This document shows, in pieces, positions 32,098 to 40,942 of a DNA stretch of 64,000 bases. A program made the translations under genes and the position numbers. Location of the stretch: positions 248,001 to 312,000 of the forward strand of contig NZ_STGK01000004.1 in the NCBI RefSeq assembly GCF_004919105.1, in the 5' to 3' direction. This DNA is from Nocardioides sp. GY 10113 (GTDB taxonomy: Bacteria; Actinomycetota; Actinomycetes; Propionibacteriales; Nocardioidaceae). Within the stretch, counting starts at the first letter, position 1, and each line of letters begins with the position of its first letter. A model generated the notes under the pieces. That model saw nothing but the letters and a program-made list of their open reading frames with translations, made no database searches and had not been told where the DNA came from.

Positions 32098-33660
32098 ATG
32101 GTGGCCTCGGAGACCTCCAGCGACCGATCGTCGGGACCGGGCACGACCGGCCCGCCCGGCTGGCGGATGCCGGCGCCGGGGCCGACCGGCGTGGCGGAGC
32201 TGGCCCGCGCCGTCGTGGCGGTGGTGGTGCTCGCCGCCTGGGTGCTCCTCCCGGACCAGCAGGCGGGGGTCCTGGTGGCCGCCGGCCTCGCCGCCCTCGC
32301 ACTGGCCGGGCTGGAGGCCTACGCCGCGACCCGCCTCGAGCCCCGTGGCCGCGGGCCGGCGCTGCTGCGCGCCCTCGGGCCGCTGGCGGGTGGCGTGACG
32401 CTGATCCTGGTCGCCCAGGACACGTCGGTGTACCGGCTGGCCGTCGGCTTCGGCGTCCTGCTCGTCGTCCGGGGGATCGCCGACCTGATCGGCGCAGGGG
32501 TCGTCGGTCGACGGGCCGGGATCCTGTTCTGGCTGCTCGGGCTGGGGCTCGCCGAGGCGGGCGGTGGCCTGCTCGCGCTGGGCCGACCCGAGCTGTTCGG
32601 CCAGGCGGTGGTGGCGCTGATCGGGCTCGCCTGGCTCGCCGGGGCGGTGGTCGCGGTGCTCGCCCCGCCCCCGCCGATGGTCCGCCGGTTCACCACGGCG
32701 CCCTACCTCGAGCGCAGCCAGATGGACGAGGCCGAGCACCGCAGGATCGAGGACGAGGTCTCCGGCATCGGACAGCGCCGGGTGGCCCGGTTCCTGGTGC
32801 TGCTCTCGATGTCGGCGGTGATCGCCACCTTCGGCCTGCTGTCCAACTCGGTCGCGGCGGTGATCGGCGCGATGATCGTGGCGCCGCTGATGCTGCCGAT
32901 CCAGGGGCTCACCGCGGGCCTGGTCGCGGGCCGCCGGCGCGACGCCCTGGGCAGCGCGGCGCTGCTGGCCAGCGGCATCGTCACCGTCTACCTGATCTCG
33001 ATGGTCATCGGCACCACCGCGCTCGACCTCGCCTTCGACCTCGCCAACGCCTCGATCCAGGCCCGCACCAGCCCCACGCTGGCCGACCTCGGGATCGCGC
33101 TCGCCGCGGGCACCGTGGGCGGCTTCGCGCTGGTCCGCGCCGACGTGGCGGCCTCGGTCCCGGGCGTGGCGATCGCGGTCTCGCTGGTGCCGCCGCTGTG
33201 CACCTCCGGGGTGACGCTGGCCGGCGGCGACGGCGGTGCCGCCTGGGGCGCGTTCCTGCTGTTCGCGATCAACTTCGTGGCGATCGTCGCGGCCGTCGGC
33301 GGCGTGCTGATCCTGGCCGGCTACGGCGCCGCCGGCGTGGCCGGGCGGTGGCTGCTCGCGGTCGGCGCGGTCGTGGCCGTCGTACTGGGCCTGCTGTCGA
33401 CGCCGCTCGCCGAGACCGAGCGCGACAACATCGACGAGCGGGCGCTCTCGGTCGCCACCACCAGTCGGTTCACCGCCTGGGCGGAGCCGATCCAGCCCGC
33501 GCGGCTGCTCGCGGTCGAGGTCGACGGGTGGCGGGTCTCGGTCCTCTTCGCCTCCGCGGACGAGCCACCGCCCGGCGACGACCTCGAGGCCGCGATCGAG
33601 GACGACGTGAAGCACGACGTCACGCTGGAGCTGAGCTGGGTCCAGGCCGAACCCCGGTGA
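32098..33660 (+). CDS. DUF389 membrane protein with an N-terminal HdeD/DUF308-like region
   Basis: 520 residues. Residues about 30-195 hold six hydrophobic helices like DUF308/HdeD proteins (LALAGLEAYAATRLEP, LAVGFGVLLVVRGIADLIGAG). Residues 225-450 are a DUF389 domain, recognisable by SNSVAAVIGAMIVAPLMLPIQGL and SLVPPLCTSGVTLAGGD. DUF389 proteins are six-helix membrane proteins with unproven transport function. A small cytoplasmic C-terminal domain follows. Fusion of the two modules is not rare in actinobacteria, as far as I recall. The gene stands alone, diverging from the flavoprotein gene. Confidence 0.85.
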   Translation: MVASETSSDRSSGPGTTGPPGWRMPAPGPTGVAELARAVVAVVVLAAWVLLPDQQAGVLVAAGLAALALAGLEAYAATRLEPRGRGPALLRALGPLAGGVTLILVAQDTSVYRLAVGFGVLLVVRGIADLIGAGVVGRRAGILFWLLGLGLAEAGGGLLALGRPELFGQAVVALIGLAWLAGAVVAVLAPPPPMVRRFTTAPYLERSQMDEAEHRRIEDEVSGIGQRRVARFLVLLSMSAVIATFGLLSNSVAAVIGAMIVAPLMLPIQGLTAGLVAGRRRDALGSAALLASGIVTVYLISMVIGTTALDLAFDLANASIQARTSPTLADLGIALAAGTVGGFALVRADVAASVPGVAIAVSLVPPLCTSGVTLAGGDGGAAWGAFLLFAINFVAIVAAVGGVLILAGYGAAGVAGRWLLAVGAVVAVVLGLLSTPLAETERDNIDERALSVATTSRFTAWAEPIQPARLLAVEVDGWRVSVLFASADEPPPGDDLEAAIEDDVKHDVTLELSWVQAEPR

Positions 33661-33681
33661 CGCGAGTCGGTCGTGGGGACC

Positions 33682-33753
33682 GGCCGCGTTGGGGGTTCTG
33701 GTCGGCCGAGTTGCGAGTTGTGGCCGGCCGAGCTGGGGGTTGCCGACCCCGGG
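33682..33753. repeat. Intergenic 22-bp tandem repeat, three units
   Basis: Three imperfect 22-base units start near 33688, 33710 and 33732 with the shared core GTTGGGGGTT or GTTGCGAGTT followed by GGCCGAG. Reverse copies with the core CCGAGCCGGGG...TTGGG occur at 49491-49532, so this is a dispersed family. Confidence 0.6.
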
Positions 33754-33812
33754 GCCGCCGTGCTGTCCGATTTCCGCTAGAAGCAGTCGGGGGCGGCGGG
33801 CAGGATGGAGCC

Positions 33813-35321
33813 ATGAGCACCACCGTCGCCGGCGTCCCGACGCTGGACCCCACCACCTGCTACGCGGCCGTCCGGTCGCGCGACCGCAGGTTCGACGGCG
33901 TCTTCTACACGGCGGTCCGCACCACCGGGATCTACTGCCGCCCCTCCTGCCCGGCCCGTACGCCGGCCGTTGCCAACGTGACCTTCCACCCGACCGCCGC
34001 CTCCGCGCAGGCGGCCGGCTTCCGCGCCTGCAAGCGGTGCCTGCCCGACGCCGTGCCCGGATCCCCGGAGTGGGACCTGGGGGCGAGCGTCGCCGGCCGC
34101 GCGATGCGGCTGATCGCCGACGGCGTGGTCGACCGCGACGGTGTCGAGGGGCTGGCCCAGCGGCTCGGCTACAGCGCCCGCCATCTCGGCCGCGTGCTGC
34201 GCGCCGAGCTCGGCGCCGGGCCGCTCGCGCTGGCGCGCACGCAACGTGCCCAGACCGCCCGGGTGCTGGTCGAGACCACCGACCTGGCCTTCGCCGACGT
34301 GGCGTTCGCGGCCGGCTTCAGCAGCGTCCGCCAGTTCAACGACACGCTGCGCGAGGTGTACGCCGCGACGCCCACCCAGCTGCGCGGGCGCCGCGGCGGT
34401 CCGCGCTCGGCCGGCTCGATCGACCTGCGGCTGGCCGTGCGCGCCCCGTTCGCCGGGCGTGCGTTCGCCGACTTCCTGCGGCCCCGCGCGGTCGCCGGCG
34501 TGGAGCGCGTCGACGACGCCGACGGCGGGCCGCCGACCTATGCCCGCACCCTGCGCCTGCCGCACGGTCCCGGGCACGTGCGCCTTGTGCTCGACGACGT
34601 CCCGGCCGGCGCCGGCACCGGCTTCGTCCGTGCGCGGTTCACCCTGGAGGACCTCCGCGACACCGCCGCCGCCGTGGCCCGGGTACGACGCCTCCTCGAC
34701 GCCGACGCCGACCCCGTCGCCGTGGCCGACCACCTCGGCGGCGACGCGCTGCTCGCGCCGCTGCTCGCGCGCCGACCGGGCCTCCGGGTGCCGGGCCACG
34801 TGGACGGCGACGAGATCGCCGCCCGGGCGGTGCTGGGGCAGCAGGTCAGCGTCGCCGGCGCCCGCACCGTGGCCGGCCGCCTGGTCGCCGAGCACGGCAC
34901 GCCGTACGAGACCGGGGTGGAGGGGCTGACCCACCTGTTCCCGGACGCGGCCACACTGGCCGGGCTGGACCCCGACGCGCTGCCGATGCCGCGGGCCCGC
35001 GGCCGCGCCCTGGTCGGCCTGACCGCCGCGCTGGCCGCCGGCGACGTGGTGCTGGATCGCGGGCCGGACCGTGACGAGGTCCGGGCCCGGCTGCTGGCGC
35101 TGCCCGGGATCGGGCCGTGGACCGCCGACTACGTGGCGCTGCGGGCGCTCGGGCATCCCGACGTCTTCCTGCCCACGGACCTGGGGGTGCGGCACGCGCT
35201 CGCGGCGCTGCCGGGATCCGCAGCGGCCGACCCCGCGCGGTGGGCGCCGTGGCGCTCCTACGCCCTGCTGCACCTGTGGACGTCCCTCGGGGACGGGCCC
35301 GCGACGTACGAAGGAGAATGA
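33813..35321 (+). CDS. alkA: Ada-AlkA fusion: alkylation response regulator and 3-methyladenine DNA glycosylase
   Basis: 502 residues in three parts. Residues 1-90 are the Ada N-terminal zinc domain with the methyl-acceptor Cys in TTGIYCRPSCPART and CKRCLPD. Residues 90-200 are an AraC-type HTH (LAQRLGYSARHLGRVLRAELG, FAAGFSSVRQFNDTLRE). Residues 210-500 are an AlkA glycosylase with the helix-hairpin-helix LLALPGIGPWTADYVALRALG and catalytic Asp in FLPTDLGVRHAL. It would sense methyl phosphotriesters, activate repair genes and remove alkylated bases. The ogt gene follows after 7 bases and is probably regulated with it. Confidence 0.95.
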   Translation: MSTTVAGVPTLDPTTCYAAVRSRDRRFDGVFYTAVRTTGIYCRPSCPARTPAVANVTFHPTAASAQAAGFRACKRCLPDAVPGSPEWDLGASVAGRAMRLIADGVVDRDGVEGLAQRLGYSARHLGRVLRAELGAGPLALARTQRAQTARVLVETTDLAFADVAFAAGFSSVRQFNDTLREVYAATPTQLRGRRGGPRSAGSIDLRLAVRAPFAGRAFADFLRPRAVAGVERVDDADGGPPTYARTLRLPHGPGHVRLVLDDVPAGAGTGFVRARFTLEDLRDTAAAVARVRRLLDADADPVAVADHLGGDALLAPLLARRPGLRVPGHVDGDEIAARAVLGQQVSVAGARTVAGRLVAEHGTPYETGVEGLTHLFPDAATLAGLDPDALPMPRARGRALVGLTAALAAGDVVLDRGPDRDEVRARLLALPGIGPWTADYVALRALGHPDVFLPTDLGVRHALAALPGSAAADPARWAPWRSYALLHLWTSLGDGPATYEGE

Positions 35322-35328
35322 GACCGAG

Positions 35329-35808
35329 ATGTGGACCGTGACCGAGAGCCCCGTGGGGCCGCTGCGCGTCGTCGAGCACGACGGCGCGATCACCGCGATC
35401 GAGTTCAGCCCGTTCCGGACCGGCGACGGGCGACCGCGCGGTGAGCGCGCGGACGACCACCCGGTGCTGGCCGCCGCGGTGCGCCAGCTGGGGGAGTACT
35501 TCGCCGGGGAGCGCCGCGACTTCGACCTCCCGCTCGCCCCCATGGGCAGCCCCTGGCAGCGCGCGGTCTGGGACCAGCTGCTGAAGGTCGGCTACGGCGA
35601 CACCGCGTCGTACGGCGAGATCGCCGCCCGGCTCGGCAAGTCCAACGCCGCCTCGCGGGCCGTGGGCACCGCCAACGGCGCCAACCCGATCCCGATCGTG
35701 ATCCCGTGCCACCGGGTGATCGGCGCCAACGGCACCCTGACCGGGTACGCCGGCGGCGTGGAGCGCAAGCAGATCCTGCTCGGCCTGGAGCAGGACGCCC
35801 TGTTCTGA
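35329..35808 (+). CDS. ogt: Methylated-DNA-[protein]-cysteine S-methyltransferase
   Basis: 159 residues. The suicide-repair motif [13 protein letters not shown] holds the methyl-accepting Cys, and [27 protein letters not shown] is the DNA-binding helix-turn-helix with the Arg finger. It repairs O6-methylguanine and O4-methylthymine in one irreversible transfer. The ATG is 7 bases after the Ada-AlkA stop; the AAGGAGAATGA at that stop serves as ribosome binding site. Together the two genes form an alkylation repair operon. Confidence 0.97.
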   Translation: MWTVTESPVGPLRVVEHDGAITAIEFSPFRTGDGRPRGERADDHPVLAAAVRQLGEYFAGERRDFDLPLAPMGSPWQRAVWDQLLKVGYGDTASYGEIAARLGKSNAASRAVGTANGANPIPIVIPCHRVIGANGTLTGYAGGVERKQILLGLEQDALF

Positions 35809-35849
35809 CGGACCGCGCTATCGCGGCGCGCCTGCCCGGCCGCCGTCGA

Positions 35850-36155
35850 TCAGGGGCACTTCGCTCCTTCCGCGATCGTCACCCACCCCTTCGGACGCGT
35901 GGTCTCGGGCGACAGGTAGGCCCGGTGGCCGTCCGGAGTGAGCACCATGTCCATGGGGGCCGAGCACGCGTCGTCGGACGCGATCGACGGCACCCGGTGG
36001 AGGAGGCCGATGCCGGCCGTCGCTGCGAGGAAGAGGAGTTGGGCGACGACGGCCACCGCCGCGAACGCGATGACCATCGACTCGAGCGGGGCTGTCCGCA
36101 CGCGGGCGAAAGGTGTCACCGCCGCATCGTGGGTCGGTCGCCGGGCTGGGCGCAT
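35850..36155 (-). CDS. Small membrane-anchored protein of unknown function
   Basis: About 101 residues if the ATG at 36155 is used; an internal GTG 39 bases later is an alternative, and neither has a clear ribosome binding site. One membrane helix ([24 protein letters not shown]) follows a short basic stretch. The outer part has two Cys (DDACSAP and GAKCP) that may form a disulfide. No family recognised. The gene lies between the convergent ogt gene and the IclR gene. Confidence 0.5.
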   Translation of the reverse strand: MRPARRPTHDAAVTPFARVRTAPLESMVIAFAAVAVVAQLLFLAATAGIGLLHRVPSIASDDACSAPMDMVLTPDGHRAYLSPETTRPKGWVTIAEGAKCP

Positions 36156-36194
36156 CCCCGAAGTGGCGGGTGTTGGAACCGCCGGCCGCTGTGG

Positions 36195-36917
36195 CTACTC
36201 CGCGGCCGCGCGGCGCAGCGACTCCGAGAGCCGCTCGGCGGCGGCCAGCACCGCGGGCGCGTGCATCCGGCCGGGCTGGCGGGTGAGCCGCTCCAGCGGG
36301 CCGGAGACGGAGACCGCGGCGATCACCTTGCCGCCCGGCGAGCGGACGGGCGCGGAGACCGAGGCGACGCCGGCCTCGCGCTCGCCGATCGACTGCGACC
36401 AGCCGCGGCGGCGGATCGCGGAGAGCTCGGCGGCGGAGAAGGCGGCGTTCTGCAGGCCGCGGTGGATGCGCTCCGGGTCGTCCCAGGCGAGCAGCACCTG
36501 GGCGGCCGAGCCGGCGCGCATGGTCAGCTGGGAGCCGACCGGGATGGTGTCGCGCAGGCCCGAGGGGCGCTCGGCGGCGGCCACGCAGACGCGGTGGTCG
36601 CCCTGGCGGCGCCAGAGCTGGGCGGACTCGCCGGTGATGTCGCGCAGCCGCGCGAGGACCGGCCCGGCGGTGGCCAGCAGGCGGTCCTCGCCGGCCGCGG
36701 CGGAGAGCTCGGCCAGGCGCGGGCCGAGGACGAAGCGCCCCTGCATGTCCCGCGCGACGAGTCGGTGGTGCTCCAGGGCGACCGCCAGCCGGTGCGCCGT
36801 GGGGCGCGCCAGCCCGGTGCCCGCGACCAGACCGGCGAGGGTCGCCGGTCCGGACTCCAGTGCGGTCAGCACCAGGGCCGCCTTGTCGAGAACGCCGACT
36901 CCGCTCGAGTTGTCCAT
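36195..36917 (-). CDS. IclR-family regulator of leucine biosynthesis (NdgR/LtbR type)
   Basis: 240 residues. The N-terminal winged helix contains [46 protein letters not shown]; the rest is an IclR effector domain. A divergent IclR gene in front of leuCD is conserved across actinobacteria (NdgR in Streptomyces, LtbR in Corynebacterium), where it controls leuCD and related amino-acid genes. The position here is the same, which supports that assignment. I chose the ATG at 36917 since the 17 preceding in-frame residues read through the shared promoter region. Confidence 0.9.
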   Translation of the reverse strand: MDNSSGVGVLDKAALVLTALESGPATLAGLVAGTGLARPTAHRLAVALEHHRLVARDMQGRFVLGPRLAELSAAAGEDRLLATAGPVLARLRDITGESAQLWRRQGDHRVCVAAAERPSGLRDTIPVGSQLTMRAGSAAQVLLAWDDPERIHRGLQNAAFSAAELSAIRRRGWSQSIGEREAGVASVSAPVRSPGGKVIAAVSVSGPLERLTRQPGRMHAPAVLAAAERLSESLRRAAAE

Positions 36918-36945
36918 ATGGCAATACTGCCGTCTCGGATCCTGG

Positions 36946-36966
36946 GATGCAAGCGTATGCTGCATC
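36946..36966. promoter_or_regulatory. Candidate IclR operator between the regulator and leuC
   Basis: GATGCA and TGCATC form a perfect 6-bp inverted repeat with a 9-base spacer. Within it, TATGCT (36956-36961) resembles a rightward -10 box for leuC, and TTGCAT on the minus strand resembles a -35 for the regulator. Binding here would block both directions. Confidence 0.45.
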
Positions 36967-37004
36967 ACGCAGGTTCAACGACGCACGAATCGAGGGAGCG
37001 AGTC

Positions 37005-38417
37005 ATGGGCAAGACCCTGGCTGAGAAGGTGTGGGACGAGCACGTCGTCCGATCGACCCCGGGTGAGCCCGACCTTCTCTTCATCGACCTTCACCTCATC
37101 CACGAGGTGACCAGCCCGCAGGCCTTCGACGGCCTCCGCCTCGCCGGGCGCCGGGTCCGCCGCCCCGACCTCACCCTGGCCACCGAGGACCACAACGTCC
37201 CGACCCTGGACTGGGACAAGCCGATCGCCGACCCGGTGAGCAAGACCCAGGTCGACACGCTGCGCAAGAACGCCGCGGAGTTCGGCGTCCGGCTGCACCC
37301 GCTCGGCGACGTCGAGCAGGGCATCGTGCACGTGGTCGGCCCGCAGCTGGGCCTCACCCAGCCCGGCATGACCATCGTCTGCGGCGACTCCCACACCGCC
37401 ACCCACGGCGCCTTCGGGTCGATCGCCTTCGGTATCGGCACCTCCGAGGTGGAGCACGTGCTGGCCACCCAGACGCTGCCGCAGGCCAAGCCGAAGACCA
37501 TGTCCGTCACCGTCAACGGCAGCCTGCCCGAGGGCGTCACCGCCAAGGACCTGGTGCTGACCCTGATCGCCCACACCGGCACCGGCGGCGGCCAGGGCTA
37601 CATCGTGGAGTACCGCGGCCAGGCGATCGAGGAGCTCTCCATGGAGGGCCGGATGACCGTGTGCAACATGTCGATCGAGTGGGGTGCCAAGGCCGGCATG
37701 ATCGCCCCGGACGAGACCACCTTCGCCTACCTCGCGGACAAGCCCGAGGCGCCCAAGGGCGAGGCCTGGGACGCCGCCGTCGCGCACTGGCGGACCCTGG
37801 TCACCGACGAGGACGCGGTCTTCGACAAGGAGATCGTCCTCGACGCCGCCGAGATGACCCCGTTCGTCACCTGGGGCACCAACCCCGGCCAGGGCGTGCC
37901 GCTCGGCGCCACCGTGCCGAGCCCGGACGACTTCGCCGACGCCACCGACCGCCAGGCCACCGAGAAGGCCCTGCAGTACATGGGGCTGACCGCCGGCACG
38001 CCGATGCGCGAGATCGAGGTCGACACCGTCTTCGTCGGCTCGTGCACCAACGGCCGGATCGAGGACCTGCGCCTGGCCGCCGAGGTGATCAAGGGGCACA
38101 AGGTGGCCGACGGCACCCGGATGCTCGTCGTGCCCGGCTCGGTGCGGGTCCGCCTGCAGGCCGAGGCCGAGGGCCTCGACAAGGTCTTCATCGAGGCCGG
38201 GGCCGAGTGGCGCGGCGCGGGCTGCTCGATGTGCCTGGGCATGAACCCCGACCAGCTCGCCCCCGGCGAGCGCAGCGCCTCGACCTCCAACCGCAACTTC
38301 GAGGGACGCCAGGGCAAGGGTGGCCGCACCCACCTGGTCTCGGTGCCGGTCGCCGCGGCCACCGCCGTGCGCGGCACCCTGTCCTCGCCCGCCGACCTGG
38401 TCCCGGCCACGGTCTGA
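37005..38417 (+). CDS. leuC: 3-isopropylmalate dehydratase large subunit
   Basis: 470 residues, full length. Together with LeuD it isomerises 2-isopropylmalate to 3-isopropylmalate. The aconitase-fold Fe-S cluster ligands are visible: Cys in [12 protein letters not shown] and two Cys in [13 protein letters not shown]. Substrate-site segments [21 protein letters not shown] and NRNFEGRQG are present. The ATG follows GAGGGAGCGAG. It is 23 bases from leuD and is divergently paired with an IclR regulator, as is usual in actinobacteria. Confidence 0.98.
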   Translation: MGKTLAEKVWDEHVVRSTPGEPDLLFIDLHLIHEVTSPQAFDGLRLAGRRVRRPDLTLATEDHNVPTLDWDKPIADPVSKTQVDTLRKNAAEFGVRLHPLGDVEQGIVHVVGPQLGLTQPGMTIVCGDSHTATHGAFGSIAFGIGTSEVEHVLATQTLPQAKPKTMSVTVNGSLPEGVTAKDLVLTLIAHTGTGGGQGYIVEYRGQAIEELSMEGRMTVCNMSIEWGAKAGMIAPDETTFAYLADKPEAPKGEAWDAAVAHWRTLVTDEDAVFDKEIVLDAAEMTPFVTWGTNPGQGVPLGATVPSPDDFADATDRQATEKALQYMGLTAGTPMREIEVDTVFVGSCTNGRIEDLRLAAEVIKGHKVADGTRMLVVPGSVRVRLQAEAEGLDKVFIEAGAEWRGAGCSMCLGMNPDQLAPGERSASTSNRNFEGRQGKGGRTHLVSVPVAAATAVRGTLSSPADLVPATV

Positions 38418-38440
38418 TCCCGCCTCAGGAGCCGAGAACA

Positions 38441-39040
38441 ATGGAGAAGTTCACCACCCACACCGGCGTCGGCGTCCCGCTGCGCCGCAGCAACGTCGAC
38501 ACCGACCAGATCATCCCGGCGGTCTACCTCAAGCGGGTCACCCGCACCGGCTTCGAGGACGGCCTGTTCTCCGCCTGGCGCAACGACCCGGAGTTCGTCC
38601 TCAACCAGCCCGCGTACGCCGCCGGCTCGGTGCTCGTCGCTGGCCCGGACTTCGGCACCGGCTCCTCGCGCGAGCACGCCGTCTGGGCGCTGCAGAACTA
38701 CGGCTTCAAGGTCGTGCTCTCGGCCCGGTTCGCCGACATCTTCCGCGGCAACTCCGGCAAGGCCGGGCTCGTCGCCGGCCAGGTCGACGAGAAGGTCGTC
38801 CAGCGGCTGTGGGACTACCTCGAGGAGAACCCGGGCGGCGAGATCACCGTCGACCTGGAGAGCAAGACCGTGCGCACCGCCGACGGGTCGGTCGAGGACA
38901 GCTTCGACATCGACGACTACACGCGCTGGCGCCTGATGGAGGGCCTCGACGACATCGGCATCACGCTGGGTCACGAGGCCGACATCGCGGCGTACGAGGC
39001 GACGCGGCCGTCCTGGAAGGCATCGACCCTCCCCGCCTGA
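38441..39040 (+). CDS. leuD: 3-isopropylmalate dehydratase small subunit
   Basis: 199 residues. It provides the swivelling domain that completes the LeuC active site. Typical segments are [16 protein letters not shown] and the substrate loop [17 protein letters not shown]. The C-terminus [19 protein letters not shown] is the usual one for actinobacterial LeuD. CAGGAG lies upstream of the ATG. A strong hairpin follows the stop codon, separating the leu operon from hupB. Confidence 0.98.
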   Translation: MEKFTTHTGVGVPLRRSNVDTDQIIPAVYLKRVTRTGFEDGLFSAWRNDPEFVLNQPAYAAGSVLVAGPDFGTGSSREHAVWALQNYGFKVVLSARFADIFRGNSGKAGLVAGQVDEKVVQRLWDYLEENPGGEITVDLESKTVRTADGSVEDSFDIDDYTRWRLMEGLDDIGITLGHEADIAAYEATRPSWKASTLPA

Positions 39041-39050
39041 GCGCCGCCTC

Positions 39051-39087
39051 CGTTGCCCCGCCGATCGCTGGATCGGGCGGGGCAACG
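39051..39087 (+). terminator. Strong hairpin after leuD
   Basis: A 12-bp perfect stem, CGTTGCCCCGCC (39051-39062) with GGCGGGGCAACG (39076-39087). The loop itself contains GATC-gctg-GATC. No T run follows, so termination may need a slow GC-rich exit, as often seen in actinobacteria. Confidence 0.6.
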
Positions 39088-39130
39088 GCCAATTCCGGGC
39101 CTCCCCGGGAACTCCGACGCGCCGGGGTGA

Positions 39131-39159
39131 TTGTGAGCGCGGCCATTCCTGCCTAGCGT
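39131..39159 (+). promoter_or_regulatory. Promoter of hupB
   Basis: TTGTGA (39131-39136) and TAGCGT (39154-39159) are exactly 17 bases apart. Transcription would start near 39166, about 77 bases before the GTG. It is one of the best sigma-70-type promoters in the window. Confidence 0.6.
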
Positions 39160-39242
39160 TCGGCACAAGGACCACGGGCGCCTGCCCCGGTCGCAACAGC
39201 GGACGAGTGGCAGCGACGTCGCTCGGAGCGGAAGGACAGGCA

Positions 39243-40190
39243 GTGAACAAGACCGAGTTGATCGACGCGCTCACCGAGCGCTTCGACGGCAACCGCAAGG
39301 CGGCAGCCCAAGCGCTGGACGTCGTCCTCGACACCATCACCCGTCAGGTCGCCAAGGGGGAGAAGGTCGCGATCACCGGCTTCGGCTCCTTCGAGAAGGC
39401 GGTCCGCGGGGCGCGGACCGGGCGCAACCCGCAGACCGGCGAGCCGCTGAAGATCAAGAAGAAGGCGGTGCCCAAGTTCACCCCCGGCGCCGACCTCAAG
39501 AACGTCATCTCCGGCACCAAGAAGCTTCCTCCGCTGCCGAAGACCGCCAAGAAGGCGGCCGCGGTGGCGACGGCCCCCGCGCGCGTCGCCGCCAAGACGG
39601 TGACCGCCCCGGCCAAGGCCGCGGCGAAGAAGTCGGCTGCGAAGAAGTCGGCGGCCAAGAAGTCGGCGGAGAAGTCGGCGGCACCGAAGGCGGCGGCCCC
39701 GGCCAAGGCGGCACCGGCCAAGGCGGCACCGGCGACGTCGGCGCCCGCGGCGAAGAAGGCACCGGCTGCGAAGAAGGCGCCCGCTGCGAAGAAGGCGCCC
39801 GCGGCGAAGAAGGCGCCCGCGGCGAAGAAGGCGCCGGCCGCGAAGAAGGCGCCGGCCGCGAAGAAGGCACCGGCCGCGAAGAAGGCGCCCGCGGCGAAGA
39901 AGGCGCCGGCCGCGAAGAAGGCGCCGGCCGCGAAGAAGGCGCCGGCTGCGTCGACCCCGAGCAAGACGACCGCGGACGCGGTCACCGCCGCCAAGGCCAC
40001 GCCGGCGAAGAAGGCGCCCGCCAAGAAGGCACCGGCGGCGAAGAAGGCACCGGCCGACAAGGCACCGGCGAAGAAGGCACCGGCGAAGAAGGCACCGGCG
40101 AAGAAGGCGCCAGCCAAGAAGGCGCCCGCGGAGAAGGCGCCCGCGGAGAAGGCGCCGACGGAGAAGCCGACGCCCGCCGACGGTTCCTGA
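39243..40190 (+). CDS. hupB: HU-family nucleoid protein with a long Lys/Ala/Pro tail
   Basis: 315 residues. Residues 1-92 are a standard HU dimer fold (MNKTELIDALTERF, GFGSFEKAVRGARTGRNPQTG, the DNA-binding arm). The tail of about 220 residues is made of KKAPAA and KKSAA units, about a dozen KKAPAA in direct succession, like eukaryotic histone H1 tails. Actinobacterial HupB has such a tail, but the M. tuberculosis protein is only about 214 residues, so this one is long. It binds and bridges DNA. GGAAGGACAGG precedes the GTG. The coding repeat makes the tail length prone to change. Confidence 0.97.
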   Translation: MNKTELIDALTERFDGNRKAAAQALDVVLDTITRQVAKGEKVAITGFGSFEKAVRGARTGRNPQTGEPLKIKKKAVPKFTPGADLKNVISGTKKLPPLPKTAKKAAAVATAPARVAAKTVTAPAKAAAKKSAAKKSAAKKSAEKSAAPKAAAPAKAAPAKAAPATSAPAAKKAPAAKKAPAAKKAPAAKKAPAAKKAPAAKKAPAAKKAPAAKKAPAAKKAPAAKKAPAAKKAPAASTPSKTTADAVTAAKATPAKKAPAKKAPAAKKAPADKAPAKKAPAKKAPAKKAPAKKAPAEKAPAEKAPTEKPTPADGS

Positions 40191-40205
40191 GCGCCCCCGG
40201 GACTC

Positions 40206-40835
40206 CTACGCCTCGCTGCCGGGGGACGCGGCCAGCGCCGCCCGGGTCCGCGGACCGACGCCGAGCCCGACCGCGTCCTCCAACGAGGGGAGGTCGTCCA
40301 CGTCGCGCCGCAGCGAGGCCAGGAGTCCGCGGACCGGGCGGGCGCCCGCGTCCTCGTGTGCGCGGGCCGAGCCCACGCCGAAGCGCGGCAGGAAGGAGGC
40401 CCGCGGGGCGGCGTACAGCACCGTGCCGGTGCCGTCGGCGTCGGCGACGAAGTGGCTGCCCGCCCCGGCGGCCGCGATCGATGCCAGCGCCTGGTCGAGG
40501 TCCTCGGGCCGCAGCGCGGGAAGATCGGCCAGCAGGGCGGCCGGTCGCAGGTCCGGCCACCGGCGCGCCGCCTCGGCGGCGGCCTCGCGCAGCGCGGCGT
40601 TGAGCCCGCCGCCGGGGTCACGGGTGGTCGCGGCGCCGAGGTCGCGCAGCGTGGCCGCGAACGCCTCGTCGTCGGTGGTGACCAGCACCCGGGCCACGAG
40701 GTCCGCCGCGAGCGCAGACTGCACGGTGTCGATGGCCAGCGCCGCGGCGAGGCCGGGGCGGTCCGGAACGCCGACGAGCCGTGACTTGCCCGCCCCCGGG
40801 GACTTCACCGGGACCAGCAGGACGAACGCGGACAT
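40206..40835 (-). CDS. cofC: Phosphoenolpyruvate/2-phospholactate guanylyltransferase of F420 biosynthesis
   Basis: 209 residues. The MobA-like nucleotidyltransferase fold is clear: LLVPVKSPGAGKSRL at the start (GTP site), VLVTTDDEAFAATL, and LLADLPALRPEDL (metal site). In actinobacteria the enzyme (FbiD) activates phosphoenolpyruvate with GTP for coenzyme F420; archaea use 2-phospholactate. I chose the second Met because GGGAGG lies nine bases before it. The gene is convergent with hupB. In M. tuberculosis mutT1 and ppk1 lie between these two; they are absent here. Confidence 0.93.
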   Translation of the reverse strand: MSAFVLLVPVKSPGAGKSRLVGVPDRPGLAAALAIDTVQSALAADLVARVLVTTDDEAFAATLRDLGAATTRDPGGGLNAALREAAAEAARRWPDLRPAALLADLPALRPEDLDQALASIAAAGAGSHFVADADGTGTVLYAAPRASFLPRFGVGSARAHEDAGARPVRGLLASLRRDVDDLPSLEDAVGLGVGPRTRAALAASPGSEA

Positions 40836-40942
40836 GCCCGGCATCCTCCCAGCCGGAGCTCGGCCTCCCGGACCGAGGGTCTCCAGGCGACCTCCACACG
40901 GTCTCCAAGGCCGCGGCCCCGCGCCGCCGCAGGGTGGTGGGC

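Noticed and set aside
36918..37004. Leucine leader peptide and attenuator before leuC
   Set aside because: No short frame with a run of Leu codons and no terminator hairpin is present in the 87 bases.
39344..40621. Open frame on the minus strand with many Gly-Ala-Phe repeats
   Set aside because: It is the complement of the hupB KKAPAA repeats and overlaps cofC in another frame.
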